DNA from: an uncultured Collinsella sp.
GTDB lineage: Bacteria > Actinomycetota > Coriobacteriia > Coriobacteriales > Coriobacteriaceae
Assembly (NCBI GenBank): GCA_905197665.1
Contig: CAJJZP010000013.1
Coordinates: forward strand, 12,316 to 76,315
DNA length: 64,000 nt
Direction: 5' to 3'
Below the pieces are notes generated by a model. It made no database searches and was not told the origin of the DNA. It saw nothing but the letters and a program-made list of their open reading frames with translations. Made by a program: the position numbers and the translations under genes. Of the stretch, positions 34,460 through 42,685 are shown piece after piece (positions within the stretch are counted from its first letter, which is position 1; each line of letters begins with the position of its first letter).

Positions 34460-35695
34460 CTACGCCCTCGCCCGCTTGCGCTCCCAGCGAGCCAACTTAA
34501 TCGTCACCAGCGTGAGCGCCCAGGCCACAAGCGAGAACGCGGCGCCCACGGCACCCACGTACGCAATGCCAGCGCTGCTCACAACGGCGCCGCCTACCGC
34601 GGTGCCAAACGAGATACCGACGTTAAACGCCATGGGCTCAACCGAACTTGCGAGTACCATCGACTTGGGATGGCGGCTGCGTGCCACGTCCATAAAGTGC
34701 GTGATGCATGAGACCGAGAACAGGTACATGAGCATCGCCAGGCTAAAGACAAAGACCAGCGCGAGCGGCATAGTGCCGCCTACAGCAAACAACCCGAGTA
34801 ACGCCGCAGCCTGCAGCACAAACGTCACAAGCAGCGCCTTCATGCCAAAGCGCGCATCAATCCATCCGCCCAGGATATTCGAGATCAGGCAAAACACGCC
34901 GTAGGCCATAAGCGTGGTACTGGCTTCGACCGTGCCCATGCCCAGCACCTGCTCAAGATAAGGCGTCACGTAGCCGTAGAACACATAGACCGAGCCCACG
35001 CCAAATAAAAAGATGAGCATGCCGGTGATGATGCTCGGCTCGCGCAGCAGCCCCGCCTGTTCGCGGAAGGTGGCGGGTTCATCGGTCTGCCCGGCGCGAG
35101 GCATAAACGCCACGAGCGCTCCGCATATCAAAACGGCAAAGGTCAGCGTACCGTACATGGCCACGTGCCAGTCGAGCGTGTCGGCCACAAACTTGCCAAT
35201 CGAGGTCACAAAGACCATCGCCACGGAAAACGCGCCGTACACGACCGAGATGGCAAGCGAAGTTTGCTGCGGGGACAGCAGCTCGGGGATGTACGTCACG
35301 CCCACGGCGAGCAGTGCGCCCGAGACGGATCCCAGGACAATGCGCGAGATAAACAGTACCTGGAAGTTGGGCGCCAACGCCATGACCAGATTGCCGAGCA
35401 CAAAGATAATGCTGTAGCACACGAGCAGCTGGTAACGACGGAAGCGCCCCGTGCTGAGCGCAAGCACCGGCGTCGCGATGGCGTAGACCAGTGCAAAAAC
35501 GCTGATGAGCTGGCCCGCAGCGGCAAGCGATATGCCGAGTTCCGTCGCCAAGTCACTTTCGATGCCGATGACCACGAACTCGGAGCAGCCGAGCGAGAAT
35601 CCCAGCAGCACGAGCAGCGCTAGGCAGAGCCTGGTGCGCGCGGGGGAGAGCGCGGCGGCGGTTGACTTACTTTTAGGCGTGGTTGCGGCGGTCAA
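34460..35695 (-). CDS. MFS transporter, DHA1/AraJ-like efflux protein
   Basis: 411 residues from a TTG at 35695 with TTGGAG eight bases upstream; upstream codons lack a site. Twelve membrane segments. VFALVYAIATPVLALSTGRFRRYQLLVCYS contains the motif-A loop, and SCITHFMDVARSRHPKSMVLASSVEPMAFNVGISFGTAVGG resembles the purine/arabinose efflux (DHA1: AraJ, NepI, PbuE) group. Substrate unknown. Confidence 0.82.
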   Translation of the reverse strand: MTAATTPKSKSTAAALSPARTRLCLALLVLLGFSLGCSEFVVIGIESDLATELGISLAAAGQLISVFALVYAIATPVLALSTGRFRRYQLLVCYSIIFVLGNLVMALAPNFQVLFISRIVLGSVSGALLAVGVTYIPELLSPQQTSLAISVVYGAFSVAMVFVTSIGKFVADTLDWHVAMYGTLTFAVLICGALVAFMPRAGQTDEPATFREQAGLLREPSIITGMLIFLFGVGSVYVFYGYVTPYLEQVLGMGTVEASTTLMAYGVFCLISNILGGWIDARFGMKALLVTFVLQAAALLGLFAVGGTMPLALVFVFSLAMLMYLFSVSCITHFMDVARSRHPKSMVLASSVEPMAFNVGISFGTAVGGAVVSSAGIAYVGAVGAAFSLVAWALTLVTIKLARWERKRARA

Positions 35696-35751
35696 GGTTG
35701 TCACTCCAATGTCGCATGAATAAGCGGGATTCAATCCCTGCAACTCTAACA

Positions 35752-35785
35752 GAATGCGACAAAGGGGCAGTCCCTTTGTCGCATT
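35752..35785. repeat. ACAAAGGG palindrome, copy 3
   Basis: Left arm GAATGCGACAAAGGG (35752-35766), loop GCAGT, right arm CCCTTTGTCGCATT (35772-35785). The outer pair is C-G where copies 1 and 2 have T-A, so pairing is conserved despite sequence change. Upstream of the MFS gene. Confidence 0.9.
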
Positions 35786-35805
35786 GCGCTGCCAGCCAGT
35801 CGACC

Positions 35806-35870
35806 AAACCGTCACAACATTCGATGAAAATCTCGAAAACGAGGAAAAGCGTCGAATGTTGTGACGGTTT
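35806..35870. repeat. Two-tier palindrome upstream of the membrane-protein gene
   Basis: AAACCGTCACAACATTCGA (from 35806) pairs perfectly over 19 bases with 35852-35870; inside lies CTCG-AAAA-CGAG. TTTTCC follows on the plus strand. Confidence 0.75.
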
Positions 35871-35955
35871 TCCTGTCTGTGCCGGCGAGCTCCAGCGCCG
35901 TCTGGGGGTATAAGGCTAGCAAGTGTTTATTTGCGAGGCCAAGGGGGCGCCCCGT

Positions 35956-36825
35956 ATGGATATCGATAACTTTGAATGGTGGTATAGCGAGGGCGAGGCT
36001 CCGGACGAGGAGTGGGACGAGCCCGCGCCGCGTGACGTGTCGAGCGACGAGGACGAGACCGGCAGCGATGCTGCTGTCGAGCCTGACGCCGCCTCCGATG
36101 CCGCCGAGCCTCTGACCTTTGAGCAGGCTTGGGCCCAGGCTGAGGCCGACGAGGCAAAGGCCGATGCCACGGCCACACTGGGTGAGCCAGCCGACATGTC
36201 CATCTCGCCGGCAAAGACCCCGCAGCCGCGTCACACTATCGATCCCGACAGCACGGCATCCTTCAGCATTCTCGACGTGCCCTCGCAGGGTGCCCAGGCG
36301 CCTGCGCCCACGCATCGCCCCGATCTGGCTCGCGAGGAAGATGCGGGACGTCGCTCTCCGCTTGGCCCCATCCTTATCGCCTTTATGGCCGGCGTTATCG
36401 CATGCTCGGTAATTGGAAACGTCTGGAGCCATGTTGAACAACAGCGCAAAGACGCCGCCAAGGTCGAGATGTCTGTCGAGCAATCGCTCAGCCGCACGCG
36501 CTCGGTGCATGTATCGGTCGAGGTCAAGGACGGCGCGACGTGGGACACCGCGCGCGGCGACAGCCAGATGCTCGTCCATATCGTGGGTCGCACGCTCAAG
36601 GGGCAAGCGATCGACGAGTACCAATACGTCAATTCCGAAGGTGACGGCATCGAGCTCAAGCCCGGCGACTACGAGCTCACGGTCGATGAGCCGCCCGTCG
36701 CCACCGACGGCACGCGTTACCGTGCCTCAAAGCGCATGGTTCCGGTGAGTTTTAATTCACAGGCGCCCGATACGGTCGATAGCACGCCGCAGGGCGGGTT
36801 TGACCTTTACGCTATTGCTCAATAA
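35956..36825 (+). CDS. Single-span membrane protein with acidic cytoplasmic region, unknown function
   Basis: 289 residues from the ATG at 35956 (AAGGGGGC upstream); a GTG at 35923 is less well placed. Residues 1-130 are acidic and disordered-looking (SDEDETGSDAAVEPDAASD), residues about 135-157 are a membrane span (GPILIAFMAGVIACSVIGNVW), and residues 160-289 form an extracellular-type domain with beta-strand character (RSVHVSVEVKDGATWDTARG, LKPGDYELTVDEPPVATDG). The layout is like that of proteins probing the cell surface, but I do not recognise the family. Monocistronic. Confidence 0.6.
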   Translation: MDIDNFEWWYSEGEAPDEEWDEPAPRDVSSDEDETGSDAAVEPDAASDAAEPLTFEQAWAQAEADEAKADATATLGEPADMSISPAKTPQPRHTIDPDSTASFSILDVPSQGAQAPAPTHRPDLAREEDAGRRSPLGPILIAFMAGVIACSVIGNVWSHVEQQRKDAAKVEMSVEQSLSRTRSVHVSVEVKDGATWDTARGDSQMLVHIVGRTLKGQAIDEYQYVNSEGDGIELKPGDYELTVDEPPVATDGTRYRASKRMVPVSFNSQAPDTVDSTPQGGFDLYAIAQ

Positions 36826-36904
36826 CTGCACCTGTCGCTCAACCCCGCCGCCAAGAGTGGGACAATAGCCCTCGACACCGTTGTTTACTATTGGAGGAAG
36901 TAGC

Positions 36905-37798
36905 ATGTCCACCGTCACTACCATCAAGCGCGGCGGCCTCACCGCGGCCATCGATTCCATGGGCGCCCAGCTCACGAGTCTTGCCCTCAACGGCAACGAG
37001 TATCTGTGGCAGGGCGACCCCGCCTTTTGGGGCAAGCACGCGCCCATCCTGTTCCCCATTGTGGGCTCGCTGCGCAACAACACGGCAACATCTGCGGCCG
37101 GCACCTGCGAGATGCCGCGCCACGGACTCGCGCGCATCGTCGAGCACAAGTTGGTCGAGGTTTCGGAGGACGGCTCCTCGGTAACGTACGAGATCACTGA
37201 CACGCCCGAGTCGCTCAAGGCGTTCCCGTTCCACTTTAAGCTCAACATGATCTATGCCCTGACCGGCGACGCCACGCTCACGCAGACCTTTGCCGTCACC
37301 AACACCGGCGACGTGGCCCTGCCGTTCTCGGTGGGCGGTCATCCTGCATTCAACGTGCCCGCCCCCGGTGCCGAAGACGAGGCGTTCGAGGATTACGAGC
37401 TGGCGTTTACCGAGGCTTGGACTAACGAGGCCCCCATCATCACGCCCGACGGTCTTATGACGTTCGAGGGCAGCTACAAGGCTCCCGATAACTCGGACGT
37501 GCTGCCCATCACGCACCGCAGCTTCGATAACGATGCCATCATGTTCACCGATGTCCCGGGTTCCACGCTCACGCTGCGCGGCCGCAAGTCGGGCCACGGC
37601 GTCAAGATCGACTTTGAGGGCTTTAAGTACATCGGCGTGTGGTCTGCCGCCAACGACGCCCCGTTTGTGGCGCTCGAGCCCTGGACCGGCCACACCACCA
37701 TGGACACCGAGGACGACGTCTTTGAGCACAAGGTCAACACCATTACCTTGGCACCGGGTGAGACGGACGTTCGCAGCTTTAGCGTTACCCTGCTCTAG
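36905..37798 (+). CDS. Aldose 1-epimerase family protein (LacX-like)
   Basis: 297 residues from the ATG at 36905, with GGAGG upstream. The fold's landmarks are WQGDPAFWGKHAPILFPIVGSLRNN, the catalytic-type His in EMPRHGLAR and VGGHPAFNVP, and the Glu in ALEPWTGHTT. Such enzymes interconvert alpha and beta anomers of hexoses or hexose-6-phosphates. Isolated from other sugar genes here; substrate unknown. A composite repeat starts 2 bases after its stop. Confidence 0.87.
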   Translation: MSTVTTIKRGGLTAAIDSMGAQLTSLALNGNEYLWQGDPAFWGKHAPILFPIVGSLRNNTATSAAGTCEMPRHGLARIVEHKLVEVSEDGSSVTYEITDTPESLKAFPFHFKLNMIYALTGDATLTQTFAVTNTGDVALPFSVGGHPAFNVPAPGAEDEAFEDYELAFTEAWTNEAPIITPDGLMTFEGSYKAPDNSDVLPITHRSFDNDAIMFTDVPGSTLTLRGRKSGHGVKIDFEGFKYIGVWSAANDAPFVALEPWTGHTTMDTEDDVFEHKVNTITLAPGETDVRSFSVTLL

Positions 37799-37800
37799 AG

Positions 37801-37949
37801 GTTCCGCCGTTCTAACGAACGACGGACCGGTCGACGCTGCGCGCCACCCAGAGCGACAATTTGTCATTCAAAAGGCAAGGCATGACCAGAAGGTCTATGC
37901 CTTGCCTTTTTCATGCTAACTTGTTCGCTCTGGGTGGCGCCCGCTGGCA
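37801..37949. repeat. Composite stop-codon-associated element, copy B
   Basis: First stem around GTTCCGCCGTTC / GAACGACGGAC (37801-37828), then the box GTCGACGCTGC. The large stem pairs GCGCCACCCAGAGCGACAA (37841-37859) with 37921-37940 (one bulge). Nested inside is a terminator-like hairpin (37870-37910), AAAAGGCAAGGCAT against ATGCCTTGCCTTTT plus inner GACC/GGTC, with a T-run. Follows the epimerase stop codon by 2 bases. Confidence 0.85.
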
Positions 37950-38078
37950 TTGCCAAAACATCGACGCTCCCAATGACTACCGTGTGTCTATTAATTTTTC
38001 GAGCTTGTGCTGCGCTGCTGGTCGCTGGCGTATATCCTGTTAAGTCGTCAGCATACGATTCAACAGGGAAGGCAGATT

Positions 38079-39005
38079 ATGCATTCTCCCCATCAACGCG
38101 ACGCGCAGGCCCAGCCGGTGTGCAGTCGTCGCATCTTCCTGGGTAGCGCTCTCGCTGCGAGTGCTTCCGTCGTCGCCGGCGCGCTTGCCGGCTGCCAGCG
38201 CCCGTCCACGCTCAAGGTGGTCCAGACCACCACGGGCGGCGGTCGCGACGACCTATCCGATTCCGTGATCGGCAAGGACAAGATCCGTATTGGCATGGAG
38301 GCGGCCTACGCCCCATACAACTGGCAGGTCTCCGAGGCCAGCGAGTACACCATCCCCATCGACAACGTGCAGGGCGCTTACGCCGACGGCTACGACGTGC
38401 AGATCGCCAAGATTGTCTGCAAGGCCCTCGGCGGCGAGCCCGTTGCCGTCAAGCAGAGCTTCTCGGGCCTCATTGATTCGCTCAACAACGGCCAGATCGA
38501 CCTTATCATCGCCGGCATGAGCGCCACGCCCGAGCGCGAGGAGTCCGTCGGCTTTTCCGATCCGTACTTTATCGGCTACTTTGGCCTGTTCGTAAAAGAG
38601 GGCTCGCCCTACCAAAACGCGACCAAGCTCAGTGACTTTAGCGGCGCCACAGTGCTCGGCCAAAAGGATACGATGCTCGATACCGTCATCGACGAGATCC
38701 CGGGCGTCGTTCACAAAAATCCGGTCGATTCGGTGCCCACGGTGTTCTCGAACCTGCTGCAGGGCACTTGCGACGCCGTGACCTACAACACCGAAAACGA
38801 GAAGGGCTATATGGCCCAAAACCCGGGCGTCGTGCCGATTCGCTTTGCGGAGGGCGAGGGCTTTAAGCAGGAGGTTACGACAAACGTCGGCTGCCGCAAG
38901 GGCTCGGACAAGCTGCTCAAACTTATCAATAATACGCTCAAGGGCGTCAGCCAGGAGGAGCGCGACCAGATGTGGGACGCGTGCCTCGACCGTCAGCCGG
39001 CATAG
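38079..39005 (+). CDS. Amino-acid ABC transporter substrate-binding lipoprotein
   Basis: 308 residues from the ATG at 38079 (AGGGAAGG upstream). The signal has SRRIFLG, close to the Tat consensus, followed by a lipobox LAGC near residue 40, so it may be a Tat-exported lipoprotein. The mature protein is a family-3 solute-binding protein (KIRIGMEAAYAPYNWQ, GYDVQIAKIVCKALGGEPV, GLIDSLNNGQIDLIIAGMSATPERE). It binds a polar amino acid, exact ligand unknown. First of three genes, 9 bases before the permease. Confidence 0.9.
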   Translation: MHSPHQRDAQAQPVCSRRIFLGSALAASASVVAGALAGCQRPSTLKVVQTTTGGGRDDLSDSVIGKDKIRIGMEAAYAPYNWQVSEASEYTIPIDNVQGAYADGYDVQIAKIVCKALGGEPVAVKQSFSGLIDSLNNGQIDLIIAGMSATPEREESVGFSDPYFIGYFGLFVKEGSPYQNATKLSDFSGATVLGQKDTMLDTVIDEIPGVVHKNPVDSVPTVFSNLLQGTCDAVTYNTENEKGYMAQNPGVVPIRFAEGEGFKQEVTTNVGCRKGSDKLLKLINNTLKGVSQEERDQMWDACLDRQPA

Positions 39006-39014
39006 GGAGACAGC

Positions 39015-40163
39015 ATGAAAGCCATCAATCGTCTGGCCTCCTTTATCAAGGCCGACCACCGTTATGTGTATCTAGGCACGAGTGTTATCGCGGCGCTCGG
39101 GCTGGCGTTTAGCCAGCGCAACCCCACGCCGCTGAGCTTCCTGGCGCCCACGGGCGTGTTCCAGGACTGCCTCTGGGCGATTCTGTGGGCCTGGATTGTC
39201 GTATCGGCGACAGCGCTCGTCACCAAGCTCATGCATTGGAACGACTATCGCCAAAAGTCGCCGTTCGCATCTGAGCGCTTCCGTCGTAGCGTGCGCCTGG
39301 GCAGCTATGTCGTGGTTGCCATCGCGGCGATCTTCTTTATCGACCGCTGCGTCATGTCGTTTATCGACCTGGTGCAGGTGAGCATTGTCTCGGACTCCAA
39401 TCCCAGCGACTTTCTGTCGAGCTTGGTCTACATGACCTACAAGAGCAGCGACTTCTTTATCCGCGGCATCGAGATCACCATCGCGCTTGCCACCTTCGGC
39501 ACCGTCATCGCCTTCTTCTTGGCGCTGCTCTTTGTATTCTTGCGCACCCAGACCTTCGATCGCGTCGACAACGACCTGGTGCGTTTCTTTAAGAGTATTG
39601 GCCGAGGCTTTGCGACCGTCTATTCCACCGTCGTGCGCGGCACGCCCATGATGGTCCAGGGCTTGCTCATCTATTACGCGGGCTTTACCGTTCTGCGCAG
39701 TATGGGCTTCGAGACCGCCCAGGCCAACCAGATCTGGAGTACCTTTACCGCGGGCCTCGTCACCATCTCGCTCAACTCTACTGCCTACATGATGGAGGTC
39801 CTGCGCGGTGGCATCGAGTCCATCGACCCCGGCCAGGCCGAGGCAGCGCGCTCGCTGGGTCTGTCGCAGTGGCAGGCCATGCGCAAAGTCGTGTTTCCCC
39901 AGGGCATTAAAAACGCGATCCCGGCGCTCACCAACGAGCTCATCATCAACATCAAGGACTCGTCGGTGCTCTCGGTCATCGGCGTGTTCGACCTCATGTA
40001 CGCCACCACCACCGTCGCCGGCGTGTACTACCGCCAGATGGAGGTCTACTGCGTGGCGCTCGTGGTCTACCTGATCCTGACGTTCGTGGCAGGCCGCCTG
40101 CTCGAGGCCTTTGGCAAAAAGCTCGGTGCCGAGGCTCCGGCCACGCTGCCCAGCTCCAACTAG
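39015..40163 (+). CDS. Amino-acid ABC transporter permease (HisM/GlnP type)
   Basis: 382 residues, longer than the usual 220-300: about 140 extra N-terminal residues carry three more membrane spans. The core has the polar amino-acid permease pattern (EITIALATFGTVIAFFLALL) and the EAA loop EAARSLGLSQWQAMRKVVFPQ, which contacts the ATPase. SVLSVIGVFDLMYATTTVAG follows. Forms the channel of the three-gene importer. Confidence 0.9.
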   Translation: MKAINRLASFIKADHRYVYLGTSVIAALGLAFSQRNPTPLSFLAPTGVFQDCLWAILWAWIVVSATALVTKLMHWNDYRQKSPFASERFRRSVRLGSYVVVAIAAIFFIDRCVMSFIDLVQVSIVSDSNPSDFLSSLVYMTYKSSDFFIRGIEITIALATFGTVIAFFLALLFVFLRTQTFDRVDNDLVRFFKSIGRGFATVYSTVVRGTPMMVQGLLIYYAGFTVLRSMGFETAQANQIWSTFTAGLVTISLNSTAYMMEVLRGGIESIDPGQAEAARSLGLSQWQAMRKVVFPQGIKNAIPALTNELIINIKDSSVLSVIGVFDLMYATTTVAGVYYRQMEVYCVALVVYLILTFVAGRLLEAFGKKLGAEAPATLPSSN

Positions 40164-40185
40164 GCGCAAGACGAGGAGATTCATC

Positions 40186-40968
40186 ATGGCAGATACCGTT
40201 ACTACCGGCGCTGCGGCCGCGCAAACCAAAGAGCCGCTCATCCGCGTTGAGGGCCTGCGCAAGAGCTTTGGCTCGCTCGAGGTGCTCAAGGGCATCGACC
40301 TGGCCGTTAGCCCCGGCGAGGTCGTCACCATCATCGGCGCCTCGGGCTCGGGCAAGTCGACCTTCCTGCGCTGCCTCAACCTGCTCGAGACCCCGGACGC
40401 AGGCCACATCTGGTTCCACGGCCAGGACCTCACGGCCGAGCGCTGCAACATCAACAAGCTGCGCGAGGACATCGGCATGGTGTTCCAGGGCTTTAACCTG
40501 TTCAACAACATGGATGTGCTCGACAACTGCACGCTCGCGCCCGTCACGCTCAAAAAGATGAGCAAGGCCGAGGCTGAAAAAATTGCGATGGAGCATCTGA
40601 CGAGTGTGGGACTCGAAAAATTCGCGCACGCCGCCGTGGGTCGTCTGTCCGGTGGTCAAAAGCAGCGCGTGGCCATCGCTCGTGCTCTATGCATGAACCC
40701 GCAGATCATGCTGTTTGACGAGCCGACCTCAGCGCTCGACCCCGAGATCGTGGGCGAGGTGCTCGAGGTCATGCGCAAGCTCGCTGCCGACGGCATGACC
40801 ATGGTCGTCGTCACGCACGAGATGGCCTTTGCCCGCACGGTGTCCGACCGCGTGGTCTTCATGGACAAGGGCGTGGTGCTCGAGGATGCCGCGCCGGCCG
40901 AGCTCTTTGGCAACCCCAAACACCAGCGTACCCGCGAGTTCCTCTCGCGTTATCTCGAGGACAAATAA
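40186..40968 (+). CDS. Amino-acid ABC transporter ATPase (GlnQ/HisP type)
   Basis: 260 residues from the ATG at 40186, with GAGGAG upstream. Walker A GASGSGKST, Q-loop VFQGFNLF, signature LSGGQKQR, Walker B IMLFDEPTSALD and switch His VVTHEMAFA are all intact. Highly similar in pattern to GlnQ/ArtP/HisP ATPases that drive import of glutamine, arginine or histidine. Last gene of the operon; the M20 peptidase starts 72 bases later and could be co-transcribed. Confidence 0.93.
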   Translation: MADTVTTGAAAAQTKEPLIRVEGLRKSFGSLEVLKGIDLAVSPGEVVTIIGASGSGKSTFLRCLNLLETPDAGHIWFHGQDLTAERCNINKLREDIGMVFQGFNLFNNMDVLDNCTLAPVTLKKMSKAEAEKIAMEHLTSVGLEKFAHAAVGRLSGGQKQRVAIARALCMNPQIMLFDEPTSALDPEIVGEVLEVMRKLAADGMTMVVVTHEMAFARTVSDRVVFMDKGVVLEDAAPAELFGNPKHQRTREFLSRYLEDK

Positions 40969-41040
40969 CCGACCGCAAACGCGTACGTGGCAGGGCCGCT
41001 CCGGTGGGGCGGCCCTCGTCATCACAATCGAAAGGATGTC

Positions 41041-42456
41041 ATGGCCGAGGTTTGGCGCTTCTTTGCGCATGAGGACGATTTTGCCGATATGGACGAGGCC
41101 GGCGCGTGCGAGCGCTTGGGCCGCGTGCTGTCGTTTCCGACCATCTCGAGCATGGATGCCGAGGCGGTGGACTGGCAGCCCTTCGACGACCTGCGCGCCT
41201 ATATGCAGCAGGCCTGGCCGCGCGTGTTTGCGGCGGGCGAGGTCGAGCTTATCGACCACTCGCTGTTGGTGACGCTTGGCGGTTCCGACTCCGCCCTCAA
41301 ACCCGTCATGCTCATGGGCCACATGGACGTGGTCCCCGTGGTGCCGGGTACCGAGGCCGACTGGACGCACGCCCCCTTTAGCGGACAGGTGGACGACACC
41401 TACATTTGGGGTCGCGGAGCTATCGACATGAAGGATCAGGTCGCAGGCATTCTCGAGGCGGTTGAGTATGCGTTGGCGCACGGCTGGGAGCACAAGCGTT
41501 CGCTGTTGCTCGCCTTTGGCCAGGACGAGGAAACCACGCAGTACGGCGCTGGAGCTATCGGCCGCGTGCTCGAGGAGCGCGGTGTTGAACTTGAATATCT
41601 GATCGACGAGGGTGACTACCGTATTGTTTCGGCTGCCGAGTACAACGCGGGCGAGGGTTGGCTCATGCACGCCGACCTGGCTGAGAAAGGTTATGCCGAC
41701 ATTGTGCTCAAGACAAAGAGCGCGGGTGGGCATTCTTCCAACCCCTACGGCGGCACGTCGCTCGAGGTGTTGAGCCGTGCCATCACCGCAATCTGCGATA
41801 TCGAGTGGCCGACGCGCGTGACCGATCTGCTTGCCGCGCAGCTTGTCGAGCTGGGGCTCTACACGGCGGATGAGATTGCCGCCAACGGGGATGCCATCGT
41901 GCGCGAGTGCCTCGCCAGCAAAAAGCTCTATCCGCTGGTGACGACCACCTGCGCGCCCACGCAGATCGAGGGAGGCAGCGCCGGCGCCAACGTAATGCCG
42001 CAGGATATGTGGGCCAACATTAACTTCCGCATGCTCGAGGGCACGAGCGTGGCCGACGTTGTGGCGCGCTGCCGTGAGGCGGTTGCCGGGGCGGACCTTG
42101 CCGGTCGTGTCGAAGTGGAGCTGGGCCCCGGCAGCTCCGAGCCCTCGCCGTCCCCGCGCATCGGTGGTCCCGGCCTCGAGGCGGTTCGCTCCATCGCCGC
42201 CCGCTATTTCCGCGATCCAAAGGGGACGGAGGAAAACGGATCATCCGAGCCGTTGGCGATTGTTCCCTCGACCGTGATCGGCGCGACCGACGCTGCCAAC
42301 TACCAGCACATTTGCTCCGAATGCATTCGTTTTTCGGCGTTTGTGGTCGACGATGACGAGTGCGACCGCGGCGTCCACGGCACCAACGAGCGCATCACCC
42401 GCCGCGCCTACCTCCAGGGCGTACGCTTCCTCATCGCCCTGCTCCATACGCTCTAG
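41041..42456 (+). CDS. M20-family metallopeptidase (carboxypeptidase/dipeptidase)
   Basis: 471 residues from the ATG at 41041 (AAAGGAT upstream). Metal ligands in MLMGHMDVVPV (His), WGRGAIDMKDQ (Asp), the catalytic Glu-Glu in AFGQDEETTQ, EYLIDEGD, and a late His in DRGVHGTNERI match the M20 carboxypeptidase-S/PM20D1 branch. The dimerisation domain begins near residue 225. Cytoplasmic cleavage of dipeptides or N-acyl amino acids is likely, fitting the amino-acid importer upstream. A palindrome overlaps the last base of its stop codon. Confidence 0.87.
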   Translation: MAEVWRFFAHEDDFADMDEAGACERLGRVLSFPTISSMDAEAVDWQPFDDLRAYMQQAWPRVFAAGEVELIDHSLLVTLGGSDSALKPVMLMGHMDVVPVVPGTEADWTHAPFSGQVDDTYIWGRGAIDMKDQVAGILEAVEYALAHGWEHKRSLLLAFGQDEETTQYGAGAIGRVLEERGVELEYLIDEGDYRIVSAAEYNAGEGWLMHADLAEKGYADIVLKTKSAGGHSSNPYGGTSLEVLSRAITAICDIEWPTRVTDLLAAQLVELGLYTADEIAANGDAIVRECLASKKLYPLVTTTCAPTQIEGGSAGANVMPQDMWANINFRMLEGTSVADVVARCREAVAGADLAGRVEVELGPGSSEPSPSPRIGGPGLEAVRSIAARYFRDPKGTEENGSSEPLAIVPSTVIGATDAANYQHICSECIRFSAFVVDDDECDRGVHGTNERITRRAYLQGVRFLIALLHTL

Positions 42457-42490
42457 AATCCGACAAAGGGACTCTCCCTTTGTCGGATTC
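42456..42490. repeat. ACAAAGGG palindrome, copy 4
   Basis: Perfect 15-bp stem GAATCCGACAAAGGG (42456-42470) with CCCTTTGTCGGATTC (42476-42490), loop ACTCT. The outer pairs differ from those in the other copies but still pair. Overlaps the M20 stop codon by one base. Confidence 0.9.
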
Positions 42491-42685
42491 CGTGCGGGTT
42501 ATATGCAGGTTTGCCTGCGCACGCTATCATGTATGGGTTAGACCGCAACTATGTACCCCGTACGCGAAGGGATGCGCATGTATCTGAAGATCGACATGCT
42601 CTAGCTGGACTTACCCCCGCAATGGCGCCGTGCGCCCCATCAATTCTGCCGATTTTCACCTTCACGCATATAAAGGAGTCCCGTC

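Noticed and set aside
42540..42600. Short frame encoding MYPVREGMRMYLKIDML before prfA
   Set aside because: 17 codons, no clear ribosome site and no sign of a leader-peptide attenuator; leader of prfA is left unassigned.
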